Made by a program: the position numbers and the translations under genes. Below, one piece after another: positions 28,055 through 36,930 of a stretch of DNA of 64,000 bases (positions within the stretch are counted from its first letter, which is position 1; the number at the start of each line of letters is the position of its first letter). Under the pieces are notes generated by a model. The model was not told the origin of the DNA and searched no databases. It saw only the letters and a program-made list of their open reading frames with translations. Source of the stretch: Treponema sp. (GTDB taxonomy: Bacteria; Spirochaetota; Spirochaetia; Treponematales; Treponemataceae); assembly GCA_016286365.1 (NCBI GenBank), contig JAEESN010000006.1, forward strand, positions 62,001 through 126,000. Direction: 5' to 3'.

Positions 28055-28951
28055 TTATTTTAAAAGGGACTGGACTTCTTCAAGCTTTGGTGGATTTAAA
28101 GGAAGTGGAAATCTTGAAATAGCAATTGCCGAGCAGGCTGATGCAAAGCGGACAAGTTCATCATCACTCATGTTGTGTAAAAGTCCGTATACACAGCCAG
28201 CTTTAAAGGTGTCTCCCGCTCCAAGTGTACTTTTTACCTGGACAGAAAAAGGCTTCATCCGTTTTATCTCGCTGCCTTTTCGGGCATAAAGCATTTCTCC
28301 CCCACCCTGAGTTATGATTGTAAGACCGCCAGTTTCGTTCTGCATAAGGCGGAGGATTTCTTCTGCCTTCATACCTTTATAATACTGTCCGGTACATTCT
28401 TTTGAAACAACGTTTACTGTTGCCATCTTGTGTAATGGGGAGTCGTGCGGAGAATCGATTGTGACAAACGGGATTTTATTTTTCTGACAAAGCTCTGCAG
28501 CGCGCAAAGTTTCTTCGCCAAAAAACGGATCTATGACCGCAACCTTACAGTCTGCAATATCTTCTTCCTGCGGCACATTCCACCATCGCTTTCCGGAAGA
28601 AAAAAGCGTCTGAAAACGTCCCATAGGAGAGCGCACAAGTCCCGCAATCACAACGTAATCCATTACGCCTGGTTCTTCGGTATAATGAAGCAGCAACAAA
28701 TCCACGTTTTTATTTTTATAAAAATCTTTGAGCATTGGAGCAACTTCGGTTCCAATCCAGGTTCCGTCCATTTTTACACTAACGCCAAGGGAATCCAGGA
28801 CTGTTGCCGCTGTTCCAGTTTCGCCGCCTGGGAGAAAATACTGCTCTTTAATTTCTGAATACTCATCGGGCTGTAAAAATCCATCCTTAAGTAAAAATGA
28901 ATGAGTTCCAAGAATCTGTCCGAATAAATAAACTTCTGCGGGTTTGTTCAT
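28055..28951 (-). CDS. PfkB family carbohydrate or nucleoside kinase
   Basis: 298 residues with the ribokinase fold. The N-terminal substrate region has GGETGTAATVLDSLG. The C-terminal anion hole and catalytic base are in LGAGDTFKAGCVYGLL (PfkB signature 2, about residues 240-255). The substrate is unclear: relatives phosphorylate ribose, fructose, adenosine or tagatose-6-phosphate. It is the last gene of a long minus-strand run containing an adenosine deaminase and a nucleoside phosphorylase, which makes a sugar from nucleoside breakdown a reasonable guess. Confidence 0.85.
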   Translation of the reverse strand: MNKPAEVYLFGQILGTHSFLLKDGFLQPDEYSEIKEQYFLPGGETGTAATVLDSLGVSVKMDGTWIGTEVAPMLKDFYKNKNVDLLLLHYTEEPGVMDYVVIAGLVRSPMGRFQTLFSSGKRWWNVPQEEDIADCKVAVIDPFFGEETLRAAELCQKNKIPFVTIDSPHDSPLHKMATVNVVSKECTGQYYKGMKAEEILRLMQNETGGLTIITQGGGEMLYARKGSEIKRMKPFSVQVKSTLGAGDTFKAGCVYGLLHNMSDDELVRFASACSAIAISRFPLPLNPPKLEEVQSLLK

Positions 28952-29003
28952 ATTATTTCCTTCCTTCCTGCTTCTGATTTTTACAGGATTTAATTAAATC
29001 CTT

Positions 29004-29714
29004 TTATTTTTCGTGGCTTCGTAAAATTGTACAGACCTTTACGGCTTCAAAAAAATCTTCTTCGGAAATATCGAGGGCCTGTACATCCGGCCAGACTGCG
29101 GCTTTGTAAAATCCCACTGCGTCTTTTGCAAACTCATCAAAAATTACGTATGTGCGTGCGTAGTCAAAAACTGGTGGTGCAAGGCGGACGTTCATCCAGT
29201 CGATGATTGTGTAATTGATTTTATCTGCTACAAGCGGCGTGTCTGGCGGTAGCATGATGTTCAAAAAATGCATGTCCAGGTGGCAGATGCAGGATTTATA
29301 TTTTTGCGAAAGGCGTTCAATTATTGGAAGCACTTGAGTTTTTTCTTCTTCTGTAAGAGTAAGAGCTGCAGTTGCAAAAAGAGGCGGGATTGTTGTATTT
29401 CCTGCATCGGCATTGTGCACAAAACGGAAAGCCCTGGCAAGAAGTTTGAATCCCTCTTCCGGTGCGGCTGGAACTGATTTTTCAAGCTGGTCTCCTTCGA
29501 CTAAATCCATTTTGATTATGTGAGGGTCATCAATGTCGTAATATTTTACCGTGCAAAGACCGGCCTTATTTACAGCCTTCTGCTGCTCTTTTTCAAAAGA
29601 AATCCACTCCGCCGGGTAAGTCTGATTATAAACCTTATATGCAAACCCTTTGTAAAGATAAACCTTTGCCTGAGCACCAGTTCCGATTAATTTTTCTGTA
29701 CCGTCAAATGTCAT
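29004..29714 (-). CDS. Aminoglycoside phosphotransferase / choline kinase-like protein
   Basis: 236 residues from the ATG at 29714, chosen for AAAGGAG nine bases upstream; the frame also has a TTG at 29741. It has a protein-kinase-like fold: KLIGTGAQAKVYLYKGFAYKV (Gly-rich loop and ATP-binding Lys) and the catalytic loop CHLDMHFLNIML, with the metal-binding Asp in YTIIDWMNVRLAPP. Members phosphorylate aminoglycosides, choline, methylthioribose or fructosamines. The substrate is not deducible. A second, fused member of the same superfamily is encoded immediately upstream. Confidence 0.82.
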   Translation of the reverse strand: MTFDGTEKLIGTGAQAKVYLYKGFAYKVYNQTYPAEWISFEKEQQKAVNKAGLCTVKYYDIDDPHIIKMDLVEGDQLEKSVPAAPEEGFKLLARAFRFVHNADAGNTTIPPLFATAALTLTEEEKTQVLPIIERLSQKYKSCICHLDMHFLNIMLPPDTPLVADKINYTIIDWMNVRLAPPVFDYARTYVIFDEFAKDAVGFYKAAVWPDVQALDISEEDFFEAVKVCTILRSHEK

Positions 29715-29724
29715 GATTTTCTCC

Positions 29725-29749
29725 TTTACACTACCTGACAATTCAAAAA
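29725..29749. repeat. 25-bp direct repeat, copy 1
   Basis: This stretch, TTTACACTACCTGACAATTC plus five A, is identical to 32016-32040. Here it covers the stop codon of the APH-GNAT gene and the start region of the next gene. The second copy covers the last codons and stop of the histidine phosphatase gene. Both are at gene boundaries. Confidence 0.85.
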
Positions 29750-31290
29750 CGAAAATCTATTCCAGTTAAAAGTCCGGCCATCTTCCAGCCAAAGCGCTGT
29801 TTGTTAAAGCTTTCTTCTGCCGGCTGGAATCCAAGCTCATTATAGATTTTACAGGCAAGCCAGGTATTTGTCTGCGTATGGATTTTAATCTTACCATATC
29901 CCAGTGCTTTCATTTTTTCCAGAGTATGCGTAATGAGAGGCTTTGACAAGCCTTTTCCCTGAGCTTCTTTTTTAATTGCAACCCAATGCAGCTGTCCGTT
30001 GTCAGGTGAATCGCCGGTATGAATATCATAAAAAGCGGTGGCTGTTGCAATTTTGTTGCCGGATTTGTCTTCTATAAAAAACATGCGATCGGGCAACTCT
30101 ACTTCTTTGCTGCCATAATAACGATTCCAGCATTCCTGACCATGTTCCAGGCTCAAGACTTCTCCTGCAGAAAGCTCAATGTCAATCCAGTTTGCTTTAT
30201 CGCCAGGCTTATAATTTACAAAGCTAAAGCCTTCGGGAAGCTCATAATGAGGGATGACGTCCAGGCCGCCTTCAAAGGTCAAATCAATATAACACAAAGA
30301 ATCATCATGGGTTTTATAGTTTTTTGCTTCTGGTGGTGGAAGAGCCTCGAGCACGCTTCGGACTTCGTCCTCTATTGAACGAAGATATTTAATTCTGTTG
30401 ATTGTATTGATGGCTTCGGTCCGGCCAAGCTGGATTTCTTCCTCTGTCATGCCTTCTAAGCCTTGCGCGCGCTTTAGATTATATTCAAGCCATTCAAGCC
30501 AGGTATAGGCAATCCCGAATAATTCATCGTAGGAACGGAAGCCGTTATCATAGGCGGACAAATAGCCATTAAAAAAAGCGGTAAGATTCTCTTTGTTGAA
30601 TTTCTGGTTTACAGTGCCCGACCACTGTAGTGCGAGATTTAGACAGGATTCAATCGGATTACTGTAGTCGAGGCACTCCAGGTCAATTACATGCGGTTCC
30701 CCGTTTTGCCACATTATATTCTTTGGATCCATATCATCATTGCTGATTGCTTTCATAGGTGGAAGCATTTTTCGGGCCTGGTTAAGTTTTATTTGGGCGT
30801 ATTCAAGAAGTTCAAGATTTTCGTCGCCGGGACTCAGATAATCGCTGAAATTTATGTTTGAAACTTCTGGCTCAGCGGCATCAACATTCTGCGACTTCAA
30901 AGCGTGAATCCGTCCGAGAATTTCACCCGCCTTAAAACATTGTTCCTTTGAAATATTTTCCGGATCTGTTATGTGACCCTCCTGCCAGGCAAAAATGTAA
31001 AAATACCTGCCGTCTGATTCCAGCATTTTTTTTCCGTCAAAGGCCAGCGCGGGAACTATGGGTAGCCCGTTTTCTTCGAGGATTTTTTCCAAAGCTTCGG
31101 CGCGCGCATAGTTTTCAAAAACATCAGGCCGCTTCATAATCTGAGGATTAAGACATTTTACTGCGTAGCTTCCACGTGCCGTCTGCACCTTATACATTTT
31201 GTGCATCAAGCCACCGGAAACAGGAATAATATCACTTGAAAGCTCTCCAAGATGACATTGCTTAAATAAATTATAAATGATATTTGTCAT
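29743..31290 (-). CDS. Phosphotransferase (APH-like) fused to a GNAT acetyltransferase
   Basis: 515 residues. Residues about 20-300 are an APH/homoserine-kinase-II-like domain: GGLMHKMYKVQTARGSYAVK, then the catalytic ISNDDMDPKNIMW (with D for the usual H-x-D variant) and HVIDLECLDYSNP. From about residue 345 a GNAT domain follows, with WVAIKKEAQGKGLSKPLI (acetyl-CoA pyrophosphate loop Q-x-x-G-x-x) and ACKIYNELGFQP. The gene lies 6 bases from the HAD gene. Its stop codon lies in a 25-base sequence repeated exactly at 32016-32040, over the end of the histidine phosphatase gene. The fusion resembles bifunctional resistance enzymes in architecture only. Confidence 0.78.
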   Translation of the reverse strand: MTNIIYNLFKQCHLGELSSDIIPVSGGLMHKMYKVQTARGSYAVKCLNPQIMKRPDVFENYARAEALEKILEENGLPIVPALAFDGKKMLESDGRYFYIFAWQEGHITDPENISKEQCFKAGEILGRIHALKSQNVDAAEPEVSNINFSDYLSPGDENLELLEYAQIKLNQARKMLPPMKAISNDDMDPKNIMWQNGEPHVIDLECLDYSNPIESCLNLALQWSGTVNQKFNKENLTAFFNGYLSAYDNGFRSYDELFGIAYTWLEWLEYNLKRAQGLEGMTEEEIQLGRTEAINTINRIKYLRSIEDEVRSVLEALPPPEAKNYKTHDDSLCYIDLTFEGGLDVIPHYELPEGFSFVNYKPGDKANWIDIELSAGEVLSLEHGQECWNRYYGSKEVELPDRMFFIEDKSGNKIATATAFYDIHTGDSPDNGQLHWVAIKKEAQGKGLSKPLITHTLEKMKALGYGKIKIHTQTNTWLACKIYNELGFQPAEESFNKQRFGWKMAGLLTGIDFRF

Positions 31291-31296
31291 TCAACT

Positions 31297-32016
31297 TTAC
31301 CTTATAAGCTCTAATATTTCCTGTGTATTTGTGATTGTAAAATCCTGACCTAGTTCCTGAGCCTGGTTTTGCTCTGACCTGCATTTACGTTTAATCAGAA
31401 TTGAACGACAGCCGATATTTTTAGCCGCATTTACATCACGCGAAGTGTCGCCAATCATAACCATATTTTCCGGCGCAATTCCAAGCTGCTCAGATATTTC
31501 GCGCAGACCTTTTGGATTCGGTTTTTTATATCCGCAGGAAAGGGACGAAACATATAAATCAAAATAAGGAAGAAGAGGTTTTACATAATTTTTGTGCATG
31601 AGGTCAGGCATCCCGGTTGCAACATCGGTCATTGCAGCAATTTTATATCCTGCTTTTTTAAGGCGCTCAAGTGTTGGAATTGAATCATCATAAATTACAG
31701 GCTCAAGCTTAAGCGATTCAAAAAACACATCGATGATTTTCGTAACAGGAATCGTAGTATTCCAACCTTTTATGACATCCCCAAAAATGATTTCTGGCTC
31801 AATCTCCTTTTCACGCGTTTTCACCGCCGGATTATAATTACAAAAAATCTTTACAGAGTCATCAATCTGCTGGTCGGAAAGTTCAAGCTCCAGCTGAGTG
31901 TTTACATACTCAAAGGCACTCTTGTAATAACCAGTCCAGCTCAGGTGCATACCCTTATATTCCATAAGAGTTCCGCCGAGATCAAACACAAACAACTTTA
32001 TATTATCTAACTTCAT
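31297..32016 (-). CDS. HAD superfamily hydrolase
   Basis: 239 residues. HAD motif I is FVFDLGGTLMEY (residues 9-20) with Gly in place of the second Asp, motif II is a Thr in AAMTDVAT, the conserved Lys is in CGYKKPNPKG, and motif IV is MVMIGDTSRDVNAAKNIG. The missing second Asp of DxD is found in some phosphonatase- or dehalogenase-like members and may alter the reaction. The C-terminal cap-proximal sequence resembles nucleotidase/phosphoglycolate phosphatase-like proteins. Its ATG directly follows the stop of the histidine phosphatase gene (TAAATG). Confidence 0.85.
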   Translation of the reverse strand: MKLDNIKLFVFDLGGTLMEYKGMHLSWTGYYKSAFEYVNTQLELELSDQQIDDSVKIFCNYNPAVKTREKEIEPEIIFGDVIKGWNTTIPVTKIIDVFFESLKLEPVIYDDSIPTLERLKKAGYKIAAMTDVATGMPDLMHKNYVKPLLPYFDLYVSSLSCGYKKPNPKGLREISEQLGIAPENMVMIGDTSRDVNAAKNIGCRSILIKRKCRSEQNQAQELGQDFTITNTQEILELIR

Positions 32017-32040
32017 TTACACTACCTGACAATTCAAAAA
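32016..32040. repeat. 25-bp direct repeat, copy 2
   Basis: Identical to 29725-29749. It encodes the final LNCQVV of the histidine phosphatase and its stop, so this copy is probably the original, and copy 1 may come from recombination. Confidence 0.85.
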
Positions 32041-32637
32041 AGAGATTTCCACCGAATCATCCGGCTTAATTACAAAGCGGCTTACGCTACCAGAACGGCC
32101 GAATACATTGCGCTTTCGTCTGTCTTCGAAAGTATCACCCATAATCATCGAAATCAAAAATGACAGAGCGCCACCGTGTGACACTATAATGGTTTTCTCG
32201 TCATTGCTGGTAATCATCTGCTCGTAAAACTTGTAAAGACGATTCCATAAATCTCTGTCACTTTCGGCGTCTGGGAAAGAACGAAAGTCTGGATTATAAA
32301 CCTCTGGCGCTTTTGCAACATGTTCATTGTACCAGTCACGTGGTTTGCCGTTTCCTTCTCCAAGATTGATTTCCCGAAGCAGTTCTGTCTTTATCATTGA
32401 TGAGTCCGGTGTTTTAAGGACCTTTTGAATTTCATCTGCAGTTTGTGATGCTCGGTTTAAATCGGAAACGTACATTTTAAATGTGCCGTCGCAACCTTCG
32501 TGACTGGATAGCCATTCCCCTATTTTGTGGGCCTGCTCTTTTCCAAGATCTGTCAGATTCCAGTTTCCCCAGGCACCAACATAACCGTTCACATGATGCT
32601 CAGATTGAGTGTGCTGAACTGTGTAAATTATTTTCAT
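32017..32637 (-). CDS. Histidine phosphatase family protein
   Basis: 206 residues with the phosphoglycerate-mutase-like fold. The catalytic RHG motif is replaced by VQHTQSEHH near residue 9: the nucleophilic His remains but the preceding Arg is Gln. The second conserved histidine is in IIVSHGGALSF, and SDLNRASQTADEI supplies the usual second Arg. The QH(T/C)QSEHH variant occurs in a subgroup of Firmicute and spirochaete proteins, from memory. The substrate is unknown. The ATG overlaps the end of the nucleoside phosphorylase gene by 4 bases. Confidence 0.83.
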   Translation of the reverse strand: MKIIYTVQHTQSEHHVNGYVGAWGNWNLTDLGKEQAHKIGEWLSSHEGCDGTFKMYVSDLNRASQTADEIQKVLKTPDSSMIKTELLREINLGEGNGKPRDWYNEHVAKAPEVYNPDFRSFPDAESDRDLWNRLYKFYEQMITSNDEKTIIVSHGGALSFLISMIMGDTFEDRRKRNVFGRSGSVSRFVIKPDDSVEISFLNCQVV

Positions 32638-33434
32638 AGAGCCCCTTCTTTTGCAATCCTAAAAATCATATCCGGAATTATGATGCTACGGGTATAATGA
32701 TACTTATCCTGCGCTTCTCCAACACGTCCTAATAATGGAACTCCTGTTGCAGAATTATCAGAAACTGCAAGCAAAGCAATATAAGGGACTTCGAATAATG
32801 GAGCAAGAGTGTGAAAAGTTCCAGTCTCCATTTCTATCAGTTCTGCACCGGTTTCTTTTATCTGATTTAGATGTGAATATTCCATTGCTATTGAATCTGT
32901 ACAAAAGACCTTTACAGCCTTTAAGTTATATCCATTGTTTTTTGCAAGTTCAATTACGTTTTTTGAGAATTCAAGATTAGGATAGATTTTTTCAAAAGGA
33001 CGAAAATCAGAAAGCCTTTCCTGCAGATACTGATTCGCATAAACTGCCGATATATTTACTTCAGGAGTACAAAAGTCTCCAATTTCAAAATCTTTGGAAA
33101 GTCCACCCACTGCTCCTGCAAAAATCAAATTGCGGAACTTCATCTCTGCACAGATAATCATATTATCAATCAAGTTTCCGCCGCCAGAAGCAACCTGAGC
33201 CCAGGCAACTTTGAGACCATCTTTTTCAACAAGATAACCTGACTGATAAGAATGAACGGCAAGCTCTGTCACTTTATATGCTGGATTTCGTAAGATTTTT
33301 GTAGGTTTCCAGCCTGGGGCAATCACAAGCGCATCATATCCTGTTTCCGGATCAAATCCAAAAACCTCCTGGAACATAATTCCAGCGTTGTATTTTTTCA
33401 TATTGGAAAGAATCTTTTTTAACTTTTCGTTCAT
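32634..33434 (-). CDS. Nucleoside phosphorylase (PNP/UDP family)
   Basis: 266 residues. The phosphorylase superfamily fold is seen from LIFAGAVGGLSKDFEIGDFC (central GxxG-x-L segment) and LIEMETGTFHTLA, the E-M-E ribose-binding motif. The protein would release a purine or pyrimidine base from a nucleoside and give (deoxy)ribose-1-phosphate. The base preference cannot be read. Its neighbours include an adenosine deaminase-like protein and a PfkB kinase, consistent with nucleoside salvage. It is translationally coupled to the histidine phosphatase. Confidence 0.84.
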   Translation of the reverse strand: MNEKLKKILSNMKKYNAGIMFQEVFGFDPETGYDALVIAPGWKPTKILRNPAYKVTELAVHSYQSGYLVEKDGLKVAWAQVASGGGNLIDNMIICAEMKFRNLIFAGAVGGLSKDFEIGDFCTPEVNISAVYANQYLQERLSDFRPFEKIYPNLEFSKNVIELAKNNGYNLKAVKVFCTDSIAMEYSHLNQIKETGAELIEMETGTFHTLAPLFEVPYIALLAVSDNSATGVPLLGRVGEAQDKYHYTRSIIIPDMIFRIAKEGAL

Positions 33435-33451
33435 AGATTTTTTAATTTTCC

Positions 33452-33655
33452 TTAGATATTTTTTGCAAACAACTGATCTGTTGTTCCATAAATTGTAGCA
33501 TAGTCTCCTAATTTCTCAAAACCATATTTTTCGTAAAGGCCGACTTCTCCACTCATGATATACACGTTAGAGAAACCCTGCTCTTTTGCTATGCCACAGG
33601 CAGCATTAATCAGTTTGCCCGACAAGCGGTGGCCATATTTCATTATTTCTATCAT
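33452..33655 (-). pseudogene. C-terminal fragment of a GNAT acetyltransferase
   Basis: 67 residues covering only the second half of a GNAT fold: GHRLSGKLINAACGIAKEQGF (end of motif A) and LYEKYGFEKLGDY (motif B). The N-terminal strands and most of the acetyl-CoA site are missing. It has its own ATG, with AGGA upstream, 3 bases after the complete GNAT gene. It may be a decayed gene or a small stand-alone protein; the former is more likely. Confidence 0.6.
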
Positions 33656-33658
33656 TCT

Positions 33659-34111
33659 TTATTTCCTGATTAATTTCACCAAAAATTCACTAGTTCCCTC
33701 TTCTGGAATCTTCTCATTAGTACATATAAAACCATGGCGTTTATAGAACTCAATGGCCCTGGTATTTTTTTCTAATGCCCATAAATGATCAACTTCAAAT
33801 GTTTCTATAGCAAATTCTAACAGAGATGTTCCTATACCAGATGAAGTCAATAATGGCTCTACATATAAGGTTTTAATTTCTTTTCCTTCAATTTCAATAA
33901 GCCCCTTTACAAATTCATCATCATACACCCAGGTGTGAGATAATTTTTCCAAATCCTCCTCATATTCTTTCATTACATTCACAACCTGTAATTCCCCAAA
34001 AGAATATTCATCATTATGGAAGATAGGACGGTAATTTAGGCGCTTAGAAAATACTAATATTTCAGCTATGCGGCATAGATCTTTTGCTTCTACTTTTCTT
34101 ATAATTTCCAT
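33659..34111 (-). CDS. GNAT family N-acetyltransferase
   Basis: 150 residues, full length for a minimal GNAT. The acetyl-CoA binding motif A is IKTLYVEPLLTSSGIGTSLLEFAI, a strand followed by the (Q/R)xxGxG loop, here SSGIG. Motif B is RAIEFYKRHGFI. The acceptor is unknown. It begins 14 bases after the end of the P-loop gene and is one of four acetyltransferase domains in this run. Confidence 0.87.
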   Translation of the reverse strand: MEIIRKVEAKDLCRIAEILVFSKRLNYRPIFHNDEYSFGELQVVNVMKEYEEDLEKLSHTWVYDDEFVKGLIEIEGKEIKTLYVEPLLTSSGIGTSLLEFAIETFEVDHLWALEKNTRAIEFYKRHGFICTNEKIPEEGTSEFLVKLIRK

Positions 34112-34124
34112 TGTACTTTCACCT

Positions 34125-34766
34125 TTATAAATTAAACATCTTTTCTACAAGTTTAAGTGTACCTTGTATCCCAAGTTTTTCATCTCTATGATTTACAGGG
34201 AAGCCGCAATTCAAGAATGCGTTATAGTTTTCTTTTGAATTAATGCGTTCCAGACAGTGGCGAAAATTTTCAAGGGCTGTCTCTGAATCTTTTTCTTCGA
34301 GCATCAGCTTATACAAAAACTGTTTTTCTTTATCTGGCCTTTCAAAGAAACGATTCACAGAAATCTGCGTATCAGCAAGCATGATCATAACATGGTGCTC
34401 ATCAGAAATCTTATGAAGAGTCTCTGGACAGATATTAGTATCAACAAAGATTTTCTTTTCTGGAGATTTTTTGATTAAATCATCAAGGATTCGAAGTTCA
34501 AGAATTTCACATTCTTTAGTTACTCCATTTATCCATCGCTCATATTCATCTGGACTTCTGCGAATAAAATCATGCCAGTCTTCCAGATCACGCGTATAAG
34601 TGAGACAAGGAAACTCCGCCTTATCCAGCTCGGGCAGTAGTGTATCATGATAGTTTTCTTCACAGGCAATGCCATCGTATTTTTGTGCCAGCAACTTTAC
34701 CATTGTTGATTTACCGGCATAAGCAGTGCCATTGAAAAAGTATACGTTTTTAAATTTTGGATCCAT
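34125..34766 (-). CDS. P-loop NTPase, kinase-like
   Basis: 213 residues from the ATG at 34766, which has GGAGG eight bases upstream; the longer frame from 34847 would overlap the preceding gene. The Walker A motif is FNGTAYAGKSTM (residues 10-21) and a Walker-B-like strand is KKIFVDTNIC. The length and layout fit a small nucleoside, shikimate or antibiotic kinase (zeta-toxin/AAA_33-like). No lid signature identifies the substrate. It sits among modification enzymes in the cassette. Confidence 0.72.
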   Translation of the reverse strand: MDPKFKNVYFFNGTAYAGKSTMVKLLAQKYDGIACEENYHDTLLPELDKAEFPCLTYTRDLEDWHDFIRRSPDEYERWINGVTKECEILELRILDDLIKKSPEKKIFVDTNICPETLHKISDEHHVMIMLADTQISVNRFFERPDKEKQFLYKLMLEEKDSETALENFRHCLERINSKENYNAFLNCGFPVNHRDEKLGIQGTLKLVEKMFNL

Positions 34767-34837
34767 TTTTATTTCCTCCATGCTTCTGCAATTATCATAA
34801 CAACTTTTACCGTAAATCTTTCCGGCTGCACATAATC

Positions 34838-35104
34838 TCACATCCACGCACTGATAAACTTTTTTGTAATCATCATCTTGCCGGATTCGGTGGTTATCGG
34901 GTAGGCGTCGCCGAAGTCCAGGGATTTTCCGGTGTTGTCAAAAACCTTGCGGTCTTTTACGATCAAAGGCTTTTTGCTCAAGCTGCCGTTATCATCGATT
35001 TCCATAATCAAAAAAGAAGTACCTTCCGGACCTGGCTTTTCTAAGAGCCGAACTTTAAGACCATTTTTCATATCTATCCAGATGTTCAAGATTATATTTT
35101 CCAT
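34838..35104 (-). CDS. Small protein of unknown function
   Basis: 88 residues, probably all beta, with the repeated-strand look of a small immunity- or ruler-like domain: GLKVRLLEKPGPEGTSFLIM, then DRKVFDNTGKSLDFGD. The ATG shares its A with the TAA stop of the upstream GNAT gene (TAATG), so it is translationally coupled. It is not recognised as a known family. Confidence 0.6.
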   Translation of the reverse strand: MENIILNIWIDMKNGLKVRLLEKPGPEGTSFLIMEIDDNGSLSKKPLIVKDRKVFDNTGKSLDFGDAYPITTESGKMMITKKFISAWM

Positions 35105-35925
35105 TATTTAGCGAAATCCTTTTTCTCATCTGGCTGAGATTCTGCTTCTACCCACAAAGGCCTGAATCCACATTCTAAAGCTGTTTTCCAGGATGCAAGG
35201 TTTGAAAGGCTTGTACCATAATAAGGAATTGCACCACGGCGGAAGGTTTCGTTTTTCAAAAGAGTCACAAGAGTTTTTGCAACGCCACGGCCTCGATATT
35301 CAGGAAGAACATCAATTCCAATCTGCCATAACTGGGGAGTATCTGCTGAGCAGCCGGCCATTCCCATAATTTTATCTCCGTCCATGGCAACTACGCAAAG
35401 CACATCAGGACGTTCGGGTTTGAACTTGTCGCAGATTGCATTCGGGAAATTCTCGTTTCCGTAAAATGGAGCAATATCTTTTTGTTCAAGCCATTTAATA
35501 TTATAACCCGATTCTACAAAAGACATTGCTTGCTTCTCCACATCTGATCTTGCCTCTACACAAGAGATTGGCACCGGCATGAACATATGATGAGTCAGTG
35601 CCATTTTATAACCGTGCTTTCTAAGCTCACATTCAAGCTCAAAATAGTTGTGCTGTTCAAAAAGCCACATTCCCTGTTTACCCTTTACCCATTCAGTAAG
35701 CCAGGGGTGAATTGATTCATCTGCAGAAATAACAGTGCCCTTTCCAAAGGTAGCCATCTGCAAGAAAAAGGACTTATCAGAAAACTTTCTACGCTTCTCG
35801 TTCAGGCAGGCAGCGGTTATCACATTTTCAGTTTTGTCAAAATCTTCCGGCGAACAGTTAAACTCAAGTGCAATCTGCGCTTTTATTTTATCTTCAATTT
35901 CTTTTTTACTTAGATTTAAAATCAC
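35104..35925 (-). CDS. GNAT family N-acetyltransferase (GNAT at C-terminus)
   Basis: 273 residues from a GTG at 35925, which has GGAGG about six bases upstream and overlaps the stop of the adenosine deaminase-like gene by 4 bases (GTGA). The frame could start at a TTG at 35949, but without a site. Residues 1-130 are an N-terminal extension ending in TATA-like LTHHMFMP. The C-terminal GNAT has WQIGIDVLPEYRGRGVAKTLV (motif A with RGRGVA) and ASWKTALECGFRP. This architecture occurs in uncharacterised clostridial proteins. The substrate is unknown. Confidence 0.82.
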   Translation of the reverse strand: MILNLSKKEIEDKIKAQIALEFNCSPEDFDKTENVITAACLNEKRRKFSDKSFFLQMATFGKGTVISADESIHPWLTEWVKGKQGMWLFEQHNYFELECELRKHGYKMALTHHMFMPVPISCVEARSDVEKQAMSFVESGYNIKWLEQKDIAPFYGNENFPNAICDKFKPERPDVLCVVAMDGDKIMGMAGCSADTPQLWQIGIDVLPEYRGRGVAKTLVTLLKNETFRRGAIPYYGTSLSNLASWKTALECGFRPLWVEAESQPDEKKDFAK

Positions 35926-36878
35926 TTTCTTCCTCCGTTGATTCCCCAAAGGCGGATTTCGTCAAGCTGTTTGACAGTCAAGGTTCCCGCTTCATACAGG
36001 CGAAGATATTCCTGCTCTATCGTGCTGTTAAAAATCAGAAGGTCATCAGTATTGATTGTAACAGGCACTTCGTTTTCTACAAGAATTTTTATTGGATAAT
36101 CCTCGTAAGTGTTAGCGTAATCTAACATAATGTTGCTTGTAGGACAGAGGTTCAAAGTGATTTTCCTTTCGGCAAGAAACTTCATAACAGCTGGTGAAGT
36201 TGCAGCATGTATTCCGTGATGAACTTCATCAAGACCAAGAATTTCAACAGCTGCCTGAACATCTTCTGCCGTACCTGATTCCCCAACATGCATTCTCTTT
36301 AGCACATGATTTTTTTCTGCAATTTTATAAAGCGGGATGTAGGCTTCGAACGGCTGGTAGCCTTCACCACAGCACACATCAATCGAATGAAAAAATCCGG
36401 ATGCAAAATATTCTTCTGCCATAGGGATTTCCGCCTGAACATCGCCATAAGACGGGAACGCAAGCTCAGGTTCAAAAAGAGCCTTGGGACAATATTTTTG
36501 ATGCATGGCATTCCAGTAATTCATAAACTCTTTCATACCGCCACACTCATCAATATCTTCGACTGCAAAACCAGGCGCAAATCTTACAAGATGATTACGC
36601 CTGGCTTCGACAAAACATCCTTCACGACGTAAACCAGTAGCATCATGGTCACGGCAGTAATCACGGATTTCGTTTACATACCAGTTCTGCATCCCCATAA
36701 GCCCGTCAAATTTTGCAGGTGGGTCAGAAAACTTATGATTTAATTTCTCAGAAAGCCAAGCTTTACGACAGCCCCTCCCAATGTGATTATGTAAATCACT
36801 CTTTGGAATAGAAAGAAGAGTCTCGCTATCATGATTTTCCAGAGCCTTTATAAACTGTTCGCTGAATTCATCTGCCAT
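35922..36878 (-). CDS. Adenosine deaminase family protein
   Basis: 318 residues. The metal-dependent deaminase motifs are in order: PKSDLHNHIGRG (H-x-H of strand 1; adenosine deaminases show DLHxHL), HVGESGTAED (the H-x-GE motif with the catalytic Glu), HHGIHAA (the next His), and the terminal INTDDLLIF, containing the D-D pair. It probably deaminates adenosine or a related purine nucleoside. Length is slightly below the ~340 of typical Add. It starts a tight gene run with nucleoside phosphorylase downstream. Confidence 0.87.
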   Translation of the reverse strand: MADEFSEQFIKALENHDSETLLSIPKSDLHNHIGRGCRKAWLSEKLNHKFSDPPAKFDGLMGMQNWYVNEIRDYCRDHDATGLRREGCFVEARRNHLVRFAPGFAVEDIDECGGMKEFMNYWNAMHQKYCPKALFEPELAFPSYGDVQAEIPMAEEYFASGFFHSIDVCCGEGYQPFEAYIPLYKIAEKNHVLKRMHVGESGTAEDVQAAVEILGLDEVHHGIHAATSPAVMKFLAERKITLNLCPTSNIMLDYANTYEDYPIKILVENEVPVTINTDDLLIFNSTIEQEYLRLYEAGTLTVKQLDEIRLWGINGGRK

Positions 36879-36930
36879 AAATAAATTATATCAATTATTG
36901 CCGTAAGTGTCGTCGCTTGATTACGGAGTT

